From positions 5,208,001-5,272,000 of the forward strand of contig NZ_CP059067.1 of assembly GCF_017795745.1 (NCBI RefSeq): 64,000 nucleotides of DNA. Direction: 5' to 3'. The notes below the pieces were generated by a model. That model saw only the letters and a list, made by a program, of their open reading frames with translations, was not told where the DNA came from and did not search any database. Shown here one piece after another: positions 39,401-47,204 of this stretch (its first letter is position 1; every line of letters begins with the position of its first letter). A program made the position numbers and the translations under genes. This DNA is from Rhizobacter sp. AJA081-3 (GTDB taxonomy: Bacteria > Pseudomonadota > Gammaproteobacteria > Burkholderiales > Burkholderiaceae_C).

Positions 39401-42400
39401 ACCGCGACCTGCTCGGCGGTGACCTCAGCGAACGCTACAGCCTGGGCGTGTATGCCGGCCCGCTCGGCACAGCGGCGGTGGTGCTCGGCGGCTCGGGCAA
39501 CCGCTGCGCGGACGGACGGCCGCTGGCCGGCGCCATCGTCACCGGCCTGGGCAAGTACGACGGTTCGCTGAGCCCCGCGATGCTGGTCGATGCGGTGCGC
39601 ACCGGCGTGCTGCGCTACCTGCTGCAGGTCGCCGACCTGCTCGGCGAGGCACAGCGCGAGGTCCCGCTGGCCGCGCTGCTGATCGGCTACAACTCGGCCG
39701 TCAACCTGACCGTGGCGGCCTCGGTCGAGTCGCTGGTGCGCGGTGTGCTGGAAGGCAACGCCAAGTTTGCCGCCGTCACGCGCAGCAGCATCCGCGTCAG
39801 CCGGCTCGACATCGTCGAGCTCTATCTCGACATCGCCATCAGTGCCGGCTATGCGCTGCGCGAGGCCTGCCGCCGGCTCGCGCCGCTGGCCGCCCAGCAG
39901 GGCACGCTGCTGAGCTTCCGCGAGGAGATCGACCAGAACGACAGCGTGCGCCCGCGCTTGTATGCCGACATGCGGCAGAGCTACTGGCCGCGGCTGATGA
40001 TCACCCAGGCCGAGCGCGACGCGCCGCCGGCCGCCGCCTTGCCGGCGCGGGCCGACGATGGCGCCGCGCGCACCGCCATCGGCGAGAAGCTGCGCTTCCT
40101 CTACGTCGGGCAGCGTGCGCGCGCGGAGTCGGTGTCGCTGCAGCGCCAGCCCGGGCTGATCGAGACGCTGGTGCGCCAGCAGATCCACAGCGCGCTGTGG
40201 CGGCCGGAGTTCGGCCGCATGCTGTTCCAGCTGATGGTGCCGCACGACTTCAAGGACGCCGCGCGCCAGCTCGACCGCGTCGTGCTGGTGGTCGACGAGT
40301 ACACCGCCAACCTGCCCTGGGAGCTGATGCTCGCCGACGACCCGGTGGCCGGCGGCGAAGGCGGGGCCGACAAGATCGGCGTGCCGCTGGCCCTGCGCTC
40401 GGCCGTGGTGCGCCAGTTCGCCACCGCCACGTTCCGCCGCAACGTGCGGCAGAGCCCGAAGCGCACGGCCCTGGTGGTCGGCAACCCGTCGGTGCATGGC
40501 TTCGATGCGTGGTTCCTCGACTCGAAGGGGCAGCCCTGCTCGCCGCCGCCCGATCTGCCCGGCGCCGAGTCCGAGGCGAAGGCCATCGCGGCGGTGCTGC
40601 GCCACCTCGAGTTCGACGTCAAGGAGCTCGCTGGCGACGCGGCCGATGCCACCGGCGTGCTGGCCGCGCTGTACCAGCAGCCCTGGCGCATGCTGCACCT
40701 GTCGGCGCACGGCGTGTTCAACCAGCGCCACATCGATGGCAGCCGGCGCAGCGGCGTGGTGCTCTCCGACGGGCTGCTGATCACCGCCGCCGAGATCGGC
40801 TCGATGGAGGTGGTGCCGGACCTGGTGTTCCTGAACTGCTGCCACCTGGCCCAGGTCGACCTCGGCCGCACCGGCAACAAGCTGGCGGCGAGCATCGCGC
40901 GCGAGCTGATCGAGATCGGCGTGCGCTGCGTCGTGGTCGCCGGCTGGGCCGTCAACGATGACATCGCGCGCACCTTCGGCGAGGTCTTCTACCGCGAACT
41001 GCTGCAGGGCCAGAAGCCGTTCGGCCTGGCGGTCTTCGAAGCGCGCGAAGCCGCCTGGGACGCCGGCAAGGGGCAGGACATCACCTGGGGTGCCTTCCAG
41101 GCCTACGGCGACCCCGGCTGGATGGCCGACGCTCGCGCCGAGCAGCTCGAGCGCGTGCAGAGGCCGCCGATGTACGTTGCGATCGACGAGGTGCGCGACG
41201 AACTCGCGCGCCGCAACGCCGACCTGCTGCGCCGCGGCGAGGAGCTGTCGTGGAAGCAGGTGGAGGCTCGCGTCGAGCAGGCCGATCGCCTGGTCGCCGA
41301 GCGCTGCCCGCTGGGCTGGCGCCGCCGCCCCGAGCTGCTGACGTCGCTGGGTGACTACTTCCTGGCGCTGGGCCACCTGGAGCGCGCCTACGCGGCGTTC
41401 AGCCAGGCGATCCAGGCCGAAGCGGGAGGCGCCGACGTGCCGCTGCGCGTGATCGAGGACATGGCCTTCATCGAGGCGCAACTGGGCGACTGGCGCGCCG
41501 AGTACGGCCTCGAAGACGACCTCGCTCAGCAGGTGGCCGAGGGCGAGCGCTCGTTCGAGCTGTCGCTGCGCCGGCTCGCTGCGCTGGACGAACTGGCCGG
41601 GTTGCAGGATGGCGCGCTGGCCGGTGTGGCCACCGGTGCTGCGGTCGGTGCGGCACTGCCGCGCAGCAGCAAACGCGACGCCATGCGCGGCAGCGCCTGG
41701 AAGCGCAAGGCCAGCCTGCATGCGCGGCAGCTGCTCAAGGGCGGGCTGGAGCCGAAGGCGTTCGATGCCGTCGGCCAGAAGATGATCGAGGCGCTGAAGC
41801 AGAGCACCGAGGCCTATCGCGCGTCCGAAGGTTTCCCGGGCAGCGCCGGCTTCAACCTCTACATGGCGCTGAACCGCCTGACGCTGGACGCGCTCACCGA
41901 CTGGGCCACGCCTGCAGCCAAGGACGCGGCCCTGGTGCTGGTGCAGCAGTGCCGCCAGCTGGCGCACGAGCGCGCCGAGCGCACCGACGACCCGTGGGAC
42001 GAGATGATGCCCAGCGACGCGCTGCTCACGCAGCGCCTGCTCGACGGCAGCCTGGGACGCGCGGACGACGTCGGCACGGCCGCCTTCGATGAACTCGCCG
42101 TGGCCTACGAGCAGGCGTTCTCGAGTGTCGCGGTCAAGCCGGCGCAGATGTATGCCGTCGTCAAGCAGCTGGAGATCATGTCGCGCTTCTGCGATGCGCT
42201 GTCTCTCGTACAGCAGCGCGACGAGAGCCTGCGCCGAACCGCCGACCGGCTGCTGCAGCTGGTGCAGCGCATCCAGCCGCGCCGCGGCCCGCGCGGAGAC
42301 CGCCCGGTCAACCCGGCGGACTGGGCGCCGGCGGCCGCGCCGCCCGATGCCCAGCCGAAACGCCGCGCGGCCCCACCCCCCGCCAAGAAGGCGGCCCCCC

Positions 42401-42456
42401 GCAAGGCCGCACCGCGCAAGGCGGCGGTGCGCAAGGCCGCCGCCCGCAAACGCTGA
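36436..42456 (+). CDS. Giant CHAT protease with two alpha/beta-hydrolase domains and histone-like tail
   Basis: 2006 residues. First hydrolase domain about 210-510: FVHGTGSST oxyanion region, Ser285 in SHSRGG, candidate Asp475 and His505. Second, LCAT/PGAP-like, about 565-740: VVLPGVMGSHL, Ser667 in AHSMGG, GTPHQG. Residues 955-1180 are an unassigned alpha/beta domain (YSLGVYAG, AAVVLGG, GAIVTGLGKYDG). CHAT caspase-like domain about 1280-1560: His1425 in HLSAHG and Cys1469 in LNCCH. A TPR-like pair follows, then a Lys/Ala/Pro tail (KKAAPRKAAPRKAAVRK) resembling histone H1. No signal peptide. It starts 57 bp after the metacaspase. Lipase plus protease activity is inferred from motifs. Confidence 0.82.
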   Translation: MAIQIKLAGRAAAPQLPALLQGTARSGTQAQDPFLPSGYLQATGTFDVSATARSGDDAATQQALTAQDSEIVVLELADGSTLITSAARLHDALARTRPELLGPEGEVLLEKLRTAGAAPGRGIGEAVGGLLSKVYTFVAGGVPDAIVDEALSQVGNRAELGVSWAGTKALMWAIEKRLDRQPGLYRWVGGTGKAEDLQPADLASASEALQQPMLVFVHGTGSSTLGSFGELRNGDRDLWAALERQFPGGIFAFEHRTLSQGPIENAIELVSALPRGAQVSLVSHSRGGLVADLLCLGDFDALIERYAYAFPGTGDADPDEARRVIGELQQAHAQQRDQLRSLAHLLRDRRPVVQRYVRAASPANGTKLASGNFDVFLSGLLTLIGQVPLFFGSPFYSAFKRVVIEVAKNRTNAHLVPGIEAMLPDSPMARLLRDAPVRDGLAMAVIAGDIQGGHLLKRLGVLLTDFLLFDNDDNDLVVNTTAMLAGIAPKASARVLFDRGADVSHFRYFSNVDTRAALRDWLVEAEPRALDMFRTLPAPGEYAAALAEASRASRDVEAADRPVVVVLPGVMGSHLRANRSDRVWFDPLDIASGGLAKIAFEQPGIEADELFGMFYGKLCKELSRTHRVERFPYDWRQPLDVLADRLGEFLDRLLQQTDRPIRLLAHSMGGLVVRACIHKRRPVMDAVMKRPGSRLVMLGTPHQGAHSMVENLLGKGDTLRTLVRLDLTHDMQEVLDIVAGFRGALQLLPKPGFVDIFQGQSDGGAFFEYQQAPTWLAMKGKVRDLWFGDGKAGTPPQPVLDSAAWLWTQDGRERPALPADYEKKSVYVFGVARNTPCGVREQGGRLRMVGTTRGDGTVTWESGRIGGIGSFYYMPAVHGDLPSTEAYFGAIVELLENGATAGLLTQPPVLRAAEDDQPVSYDAGPPTADDPSTVELGLLGGAVNDRVPKPPKFRLEVAVKAMDLRSVQQPIMVGQYEQDTIAGPQLLIDRDLLGGDLSERYSLGVYAGPLGTAAVVLGGSGNRCADGRPLAGAIVTGLGKYDGSLSPAMLVDAVRTGVLRYLLQVADLLGEAQREVPLAALLIGYNSAVNLTVAASVESLVRGVLEGNAKFAAVTRSSIRVSRLDIVELYLDIAISAGYALREACRRLAPLAAQQGTLLSFREEIDQNDSVRPRLYADMRQSYWPRLMITQAERDAPPAAALPARADDGAARTAIGEKLRFLYVGQRARAESVSLQRQPGLIETLVRQQIHSALWRPEFGRMLFQLMVPHDFKDAARQLDRVVLVVDEYTANLPWELMLADDPVAGGEGGADKIGVPLALRSAVVRQFATATFRRNVRQSPKRTALVVGNPSVHGFDAWFLDSKGQPCSPPPDLPGAESEAKAIAAVLRHLEFDVKELAGDAADATGVLAALYQQPWRMLHLSAHGVFNQRHIDGSRRSGVVLSDGLLITAAEIGSMEVVPDLVFLNCCHLAQVDLGRTGNKLAASIARELIEIGVRCVVVAGWAVNDDIARTFGEVFYRELLQGQKPFGLAVFEAREAAWDAGKGQDITWGAFQAYGDPGWMADARAEQLERVQRPPMYVAIDEVRDELARRNADLLRRGEELSWKQVEARVEQADRLVAERCPLGWRRRPELLTSLGDYFLALGHLERAYAAFSQAIQAEAGGADVPLRVIEDMAFIEAQLGDWRAEYGLEDDLAQQVAEGERSFELSLRRLAALDELAGLQDGALAGVATGAAVGAALPRSSKRDAMRGSAWKRKASLHARQLLKGGLEPKAFDAVGQKMIEALKQSTEAYRASEGFPGSAGFNLYMALNRLTLDALTDWATPAAKDAALVLVQQCRQLAHERAERTDDPWDEMMPSDALLTQRLLDGSLGRADDVGTAAFDELAVAYEQAFSSVAVKPAQMYAVVKQLEIMSRFCDALSLVQQRDESLRRTADRLLQLVQRIQPRRGPRGDRPVNPADWAPAAAPPDAQPKRRAAPPPAKKAAPRKAAPRKAAVRKAAARKR

Positions 42457-42484
42457 ACCCACAACGATCCGGAGGAGCACGACC

Positions 42485-43192
42485 ATGGCCAAGGCCCACA
42501 TCCTGCGCAAGGGCGAAACGCTCGGCAGCGTCGCCGAACACCTGCTCGGCGACCGCCGGCTCGCCGCCGCGCTGGCCGACTACAACGGCCTGGCTGGCGT
42601 GAAGGACGTGGTGCCGGGCCAGTCCATCGCGCTGCCGCCGCGGCAACGTGCGGCGAAGGCGCGTGCCGCCCTGCCGGCCGGCGCTCGCGCTGCCGTCGCG
42701 CCCTGGCCGCCGGCGCCCAACGGCATGGCGGCGATCATCGCCACCTTCGGCGACATCCGCGCCTTTGCCCGCGACGACGGCACCGCCGACCCGAAGTGGG
42801 AGCAGCAGTTCATGGCGCGCGCCGCACTGCCGTTCACGATCCCGCTCGACTGGGACACCAGCAAGAGCGCCAGTGGCATCCGCTGCCACAAGCTCATCGT
42901 GCCGCTGCTCGAAGCCGTGTTCGCCGAGATCGTGCGCAGCGGCCTGCAGAAGTCGGTGAAGACCTACGGCGGCGGCTACACCTGGCGCATGAAGCGCGGC
43001 CAGGCCAAGCCCTCGACGCACAGCTGGGGCATCGCCATCGACCTGAACGCCCGCACCAACGCCATGGGCACCGCCGGCGACATGGACCCGGCGCTGGTGG
43101 CCCTGTTCGAGCGCCACGGCTTCACCTGGGGCGGACGCTGGAGCGGGTCCAACAAGGACCCGATGCACTTCCAGTACTGCAGCGGGTACTGA
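42485..43192 (+). CDS. LysM - M15 (VanY-like) peptidoglycan peptidase without signal peptide
   Basis: 235 residues. LysM domain at 5-51 (ILRKGETLGSVAEHLLGD ... VPGQSIALP) and a zinc peptidase of the M15 D-Ala-D-Ala carboxypeptidase/endolysin type with ligands H179, D186 (STHSWGIAID) and H228 (DPMHFQY). There is no Sec or Tat signal or membrane anchor, which is odd for a wall-cutting enzyme and recalls phage endolysins and secreted effectors. It lies 28 bp after the CHAT gene and shares its operon. It may attack the cell's own wall or be exported by another route; both are inference. Confidence 0.83.
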   Translation: MAKAHILRKGETLGSVAEHLLGDRRLAAALADYNGLAGVKDVVPGQSIALPPRQRAAKARAALPAGARAAVAPWPPAPNGMAAIIATFGDIRAFARDDGTADPKWEQQFMARAALPFTIPLDWDTSKSASGIRCHKLIVPLLEAVFAEIVRSGLQKSVKTYGGGYTWRMKRGQAKPSTHSWGIAIDLNARTNAMGTAGDMDPALVALFERHGFTWGGRWSGSNKDPMHFQYCSGY

Positions 43193-43197
43193 TGACT

Positions 43198-43229
43198 GCC
43201 CCGGGCCGCGGTACCCCGCGGCCGGGGGC
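43198..43229. terminator. Long GC hairpin between convergent genes
   Basis: GCCCC-G-GGCCGCGG pairs with CCGCGGCC-G-GGGGC around a TACC loop: 13 bp and one G-G mismatch. It sits in the 42-bp gap between the stop codons of the M15 peptidase gene and the lectin-like gene, so it could act for both. No U-tract is visible. Confidence 0.5.
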
Positions 43230-43234
43230 TCCAT

Positions 43235-43879
43235 CTACTTGGCCGCGAAGCAGTAGAAGAGGCCGTTGCCGCCGGTGGCCTTGAGCGCGTCCTGGCTGCA
43301 CGCGCGCGACGGGTGCGACGAATTCCACGAGCGCGAGGGCTCGTCGTCGCGCAGGCCGATGCGGTCGTGGTGGCCGACGATGGCCGCACCTTCGCCGCTC
43401 TTCGTCCAGTTGCCGCAGGTGCTGTCGGTGCTGCCGTCCATGGCGCGGCCGTCGGGCGTGGCGCCGGTCAGCATGTCGTGCGTGTTGGGCGTGTCGCCGC
43501 GGCCATTGATCGGCTCGCCCTTCTCGGTCAGCGCGGTCTGCTTGGTCAGGTTGTTCGTGCCGTGCAGCGTGGCCACATCGGTGGCGATCACGGCGCCCTT
43601 GGCGTTCTGCCAGGGGCCCTTGCCGATGCGGTCGCGCGCGTTCACGCTGCCCGCGCCGGTGGTGCTGAGGTAGGCGCGCCAGTCCTTGCCGCCGGCGCCC
43701 ACCGCTGCGGCCAGCTTCTCGCAATGCGCGTCGGCGCCGGCCAGGCCGCCCAGGTCGGCACCCTTGCCGCTGCCGACGCTGGTGACGAAGAAGCTCATCG
43801 GATTCGACGGGGTGGAGGCGCAGGCCGCGAGCAGCGCGGCAGCCGCCGCGATGGTGATCAGGCCGGTCGTTCGGGTCAT
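43235..43879 (-). CDS. Lectin-like (DUF1554-type) lipoprotein
   Basis: 214 residues with lipobox LLAAC (C about 22). The mature part has FFVTSVGSGKGADLGGLAGADAHCEKLA, KDWRAYLST, NARDRIGKGPW and a C-terminal WNSSHPSRACSQDAL...GLFYCFAAK, the cysteine-paired C-type-lectin-like fold of DUF1554 or collagen XVIII-like secreted proteins. Function unknown. ATG 43879 has AGGAGA. Confidence 0.7.
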   Translation of the reverse strand: MTRTTGLITIAAAAALLAACASTPSNPMSFFVTSVGSGKGADLGGLAGADAHCEKLAAAVGAGGKDWRAYLSTTGAGSVNARDRIGKGPWQNAKGAVIATDVATLHGTNNLTKQTALTEKGEPINGRGDTPNTHDMLTGATPDGRAMDGSTDSTCGNWTKSGEGAAIVGHHDRIGLRDDEPSRSWNSSHPSRACSQDALKATGGNGLFYCFAAK

Positions 43880-43929
43880 GGTCTCTCCTGTTGTGGGTGA
43901 TGGACCCGCCCGGCCTCGCCGCGGCGGTA

Positions 43930-43979
43930 TACGGGATACGCCGCGCGCGGCGCTTTTCTTCCCCGGGGTCTTCCCGGGG
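43930..43979. other. Hairpin-rich spacer downstream of the SDR gene
   Basis: CGCCGCGCGCGGCG followed by CTTTTCTT on the plus strand, and CCCCGGGG-type palindromes next to the SDR stop. They could serve as a leftward terminator of the protease-FHA-SDR operon. No strong call. Confidence 0.3.
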
Positions 43980-44735
43980 TCAGCGGCCGCCGCTGACGTC
44001 GAGGATGGCGCCGGTGGTGTAGCTTGCCGCCTCCGACAGCAGCCAGACGATGGCCTGCGCCACCTCGTCGGCGCTGCCGGCGCGCTGCATGGGCACCAGC
44101 GGTGCCATCTGCTGGACGCGGTCGGGGATGCCGCCGGAGGCGTGGATCTCGGTCTCGATGATGCCTGGGCGCACGGCATTGACACGAATACCCTCGGTGG
44201 CGACTTCCTTGGCCAGGCCGACGGTGAAGGTGTCGATGGCGCCCTTGGCCGCCGCGTAGTCGACGTACTGACCGGGCGAGCCCAGCCGCGCCGCGGCCGA
44301 GCTCAGGTTGACGATCGCGCCGCCGCGCCCGCCGTGTTTCGTCGACAGGCGGCGCACCGCTTCGCGCGCGCAGTGGAAGCTGCCGAACACGTTGATCGCG
44401 AACATGCGCTGCAGCCGCGCCGCGTCCATCTCGTCGACGCGGGCCGGCTGGTCCACCACGCCGGCGTTGTTGACCAGGCCGGACTGACGCGGCAGCTCGC
44501 GGTCGATGCGCTCGAACATGGCCCGCACCTGCGCCGCATCGGCCACGTCGGCCTGCACCGCCAGCGCCTGGCCGCCGGCGGCGCGGATGCGCGCGACCAG
44601 GGCATCGGCCGCCGCCGCGTCGCGTGTGTAGTTGACGGCCACCGCGTGGCCCTGCCGGGCGAGTTGCCAGGCCGCGGCTGCGCCAATGCCGCGGCTGCCG
44701 CCGGTCACCAGCACGGTGGTGGTGTCACTCTTCAT
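43980..44735 (-). CDS. Short-chain dehydrogenase/reductase (SDR)
   Basis: 251 residues, classical SDR. NAD(P) motif TGGSRGIG (about 10-17), NNAG, catalytic Ser in NLSSAAAR, and YAAAK (Tyr-x-x-x-Lys). C-terminal VSGGR ending is FabG/glucose-dehydrogenase-like. Substrate unknown. Its start overlaps the FHA-protein gene by 11 nt, so it is the third gene of an overlapping operon. Confidence 0.88.
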   Translation of the reverse strand: MKSDTTTVLVTGGSRGIGAAAAWQLARQGHAVAVNYTRDAAAADALVARIRAAGGQALAVQADVADAAQVRAMFERIDRELPRQSGLVNNAGVVDQPARVDEMDAARLQRMFAINVFGSFHCAREAVRRLSTKHGGRGGAIVNLSSAAARLGSPGQYVDYAAAKGAIDTFTVGLAKEVATEGIRVNAVRPGIIETEIHASGGIPDRVQQMAPLVPMQRAGSADEVAQAIVWLLSEAASYTTGAILDVSGGR

Positions 44736-45744
44736 CGCTGCCTCCCGAGCCGCCGTCGGACAGCGGCGCTTCCTTGGCCTTGGCATCGAGCACCGGTTGC
44801 AGCGCAGCCAGTCCCTCGACGAAACGATCGGCCGGCACCGGTTTGGCGACGCGCAGCGCCGGCGGGAACAGGTGGCTCATGTAGAGCTCGGCGCCGAGCC
44901 GGTCGCTGCGCTGGTGGTTGGACCACAGCGTCAGGCCGACGCCGCCGATGAACGCCATCACGGCCACGCCGCGCATGAGCCGCAGCCGGCCCGGCTCCAC
45001 CGCCGTCAGGTGGAAGTACAGCGCCGCCGCCCCCACCGCATAACCGAGCACGAAGCCGAAATCGCCGACCCAGGGCCACGACAGCGAGAACGCGAGCAGG
45101 TCGGGCACCACGGCGATCACGACCCAGGTCAGCGACGCGATCAGGAACACCTTCAGGTGCCAGTCGGCATGCGTCTGCCGCGTGAAGGTCTTCGACAGCA
45201 GGGCCCACAGCGCCACCCACAGCGCCGCACCCATCACCGCGGTGAGCGCGGCGGCGCCGAGGGCCCGGGCGAAGGTGTCGGGGTCGCTGTCGAGCCAGGT
45301 GCTGAAGGCCAGCGCCAGGGCCAGCCCGGTGCCCGCGGCCAGCGTCGGGCCGACGCGGCGCAACCAGGTCGCGGCGGCGGCCAGCGGCATCTCGGGGGGC
45401 AGCGCCTCGCCGGCCCGGCGCAAGCGCAAATGCGTGCGGCCGGCGGTCAGCTCCAGCGGCGCGCCATCGTCGCGCAGCAGTTCGCGCTCGCCGCCGCGCA
45501 GGCGCCGGCGTCCGACCTGCACACCGTTGTGCGTCTGCAGCGCCTGCAGCACCAGGCCGGACTCGCCGTGGTCGATGACCGCATGGTGGGCGGCGACGTG
45601 CGGGTCGGGCAGCGACAGGTCGTTGTCGAGTGCGCGGCCGATGTGCACCGGCCAGGCGGTGACCCGGTGCGACTGCCGCACCTGGCCCTCGCGGTCGAGC
45701 ACCTCGAGCACGGCCAGCACCTCGGGCGAGCTCACTTCACCCAT
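44725..45744 (-). CDS. FHA-domain membrane protein
   Basis: 339 residues. N-terminal FHA domain about 30-110 (IGRALDNDLSLPD, HHAVI), a phosphothreonine-reading fold, followed by four or five membrane segments from about 140 to 285 and an acidic C-terminal tail. It probably couples a cytosolic phospho-signal to the membrane. It overlaps the trypsin-like protease gene by 13 nt and the SDR gene by 11 nt. No Ser/Thr kinase gene lies in the window. Confidence 0.8.
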   Translation of the reverse strand: MGEVSSPEVLAVLEVLDREGQVRQSHRVTAWPVHIGRALDNDLSLPDPHVAAHHAVIDHGESGLVLQALQTHNGVQVGRRRLRGGERELLRDDGAPLELTAGRTHLRLRRAGEALPPEMPLAAAATWLRRVGPTLAAGTGLALALAFSTWLDSDPDTFARALGAAALTAVMGAALWVALWALLSKTFTRQTHADWHLKVFLIASLTWVVIAVVPDLLAFSLSWPWVGDFGFVLGYAVGAAALYFHLTAVEPGRLRLMRGVAVMAFIGGVGLTLWSNHQRSDRLGAELYMSHLFPPALRVAKPVPADRFVEGLAALQPVLDAKAKEAPLSDGGSGGSDEE

Positions 45745-47102
45745 TCGTAGGCCTCGAGGTAGTGGCGCGTCAGGCGCTGGGCGTTGGCGAAGCTCACGCC
45801 CTGCACGTCGAAGCGACCCTGCACGCCGCCCGCGGGCTGGTCGAGCGTGGCCACCAGCACGGACAGGTCGTACAGCTGCGGCAGCCTCTTGTAGGCACGC
45901 AGGCAGACCACCGCGCGCAGCACCAGGCCTTGCCGGTCGACGAAGTCTTCCTGGCACTGCGGCTTGGTCTGCTGCTCGGCGCGCAGCCGCGTGAACGTCT
46001 CGTTGCGAAAGCTCTGCGCGTGGCGCGCCGCGAAGCGCATCGCGCCGATCTTGCTGCCGTCGTAGCTCTCGTGGCGCACCGAGATCGCACCGATGTTGAA
46101 CTCGCCGGCGAAGATGTGCGTGTCCATCACGCAGTCGGAGCGCTCCAGGTCCATGCCGCCGGTGCGCGAGACCTCGCTGCCGCCCCAGCAGCGCATGAAT
46201 TCGTCGGGCGGCACCGGCACGCGGTAGCGCGGGTGCGTCTGCGGCTTCCAGCCCTGGCGGATGAAACGTTCGGTGAGCTCGCCCTGGTGGGCTTGCAACT
46301 GCGCCGCGACGGTGGCATAGGCGGGAGTCTTCAGCGGCGCCGCTTCGCGGCCGCGCGCCAGCAGCGCGGCGACGAAGTTCGCCGGCACCAGGAAGCTGAC
46401 CTGCTCGCCGTCGACACGCCGCGCCACGTTCACGCCGATCACCTGGCCGTCCTGGTCGAGCGCCGGGCCGCCGCTCATGCCGGCGGACAGCGCGCCGCCG
46501 AAGAAGATCTGCGGGTAGAAGCTGCGCCGTACCAGGCCGTTGTAGTTGCCCTCCATCACCGCGAAGCCCACGTCCAGCGGGTTGCCCAGCGAGTAGATGC
46601 GCTCGCCCTGTGCCAGCGACCGGGCCGCCGGACGCAGCGCCAGTGCATCGAAGCGGCGTGCCGGCGCGTCGCCGGCCTTCAGCAAGGCCAGGTCGTGCAG
46701 CACGTCGATCTGCAGGATGGTCAGCGGCGCCTCGCGGCCGTCGGCGGTGACGTAGACCAGGTCGTGCCGCTCGGGCTTGAGCGCAGCCTGGCTGACGACG
46801 TGGAAGTTGGTGATGATGTGGCCGTCTGGCGTGACGAAGAAGCCCGAGCCGACCGAGGTCTGGCTCGCGCGGCCCTTGAGCACCGTGCGGATCTGCACGA
46901 GCTGCGAGCGCGCCTGCTCGTAGACCTTGCGTGCCGACAAGGACAGCATGGTGCCGCTGTCGGGGCCGGCATCGGCCGCGGCGGCGGATGCCGCGGACGG
47001 CGGCGCGGTCTGGGCGGGGGCCGCGAAGGCCGCGGCGAGCGCGCACGCCGCCAAGCCGACCCGGGCGAGGCGGCTGCAGCCGCGAAGGCGGGCGGGCGTC
47101 AT
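45732..47102 (-). CDS. Secreted trypsin-like serine protease with extra C-terminal domain
   Basis: 456 residues with signal peptide (about 1-30). S1C/HtrA-like catalytic triad His101 (ITNFHVV), Asp137 (VLHDLALL) and Ser210 (SAGMSGGPA). Instead of PDZ domains, residues about 300-456 form an unknown C-terminal domain with several Cys (MRCWGG, RSDCVMD, KPQCQEDF). ATG 47102 is the first start giving a signal peptide. Gene overlap with the FHA membrane protein suggests joint envelope signalling or quality control. Confidence 0.85.
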   Translation of the reverse strand: MTPARLRGCSRLARVGLAACALAAAFAAPAQTAPPSAASAAAADAGPDSGTMLSLSARKVYEQARSQLVQIRTVLKGRASQTSVGSGFFVTPDGHIITNFHVVSQAALKPERHDLVYVTADGREAPLTILQIDVLHDLALLKAGDAPARRFDALALRPAARSLAQGERIYSLGNPLDVGFAVMEGNYNGLVRRSFYPQIFFGGALSAGMSGGPALDQDGQVIGVNVARRVDGEQVSFLVPANFVAALLARGREAAPLKTPAYATVAAQLQAHQGELTERFIRQGWKPQTHPRYRVPVPPDEFMRCWGGSEVSRTGGMDLERSDCVMDTHIFAGEFNIGAISVRHESYDGSKIGAMRFAARHAQSFRNETFTRLRAEQQTKPQCQEDFVDRQGLVLRAVVCLRAYKRLPQLYDLSVLVATLDQPAGGVQGRFDVQGVSFANAQRLTRHYLEAYEWVK

Positions 47103-47204
47103 TGAAAACCATTCTACGGGGACGCTTCGTTGTGCGTTTACCCCGGGTTCGGCCAGGGTGGGGCCGCGCCAGAATCGAAGGCCGACACTCCTGACGCCCA
47201 CGCC

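Noticed and set aside
36325-42510. Open frame of about 2061 codons on the minus strand opposite the CHAT gene
   Set aside because: It exactly shadows a plus-strand gene with recognisable catalytic motifs; its peptide is Arg/His/Gln/Leu/Val-biased with no family, as GC-rich antisense frames are.
31470-43192. Recent horizontal acquisition as a genomic island
   Set aside because: Base composition and codon bias look like the flanks; no integrase, tRNA or direct-repeat boundary seen.
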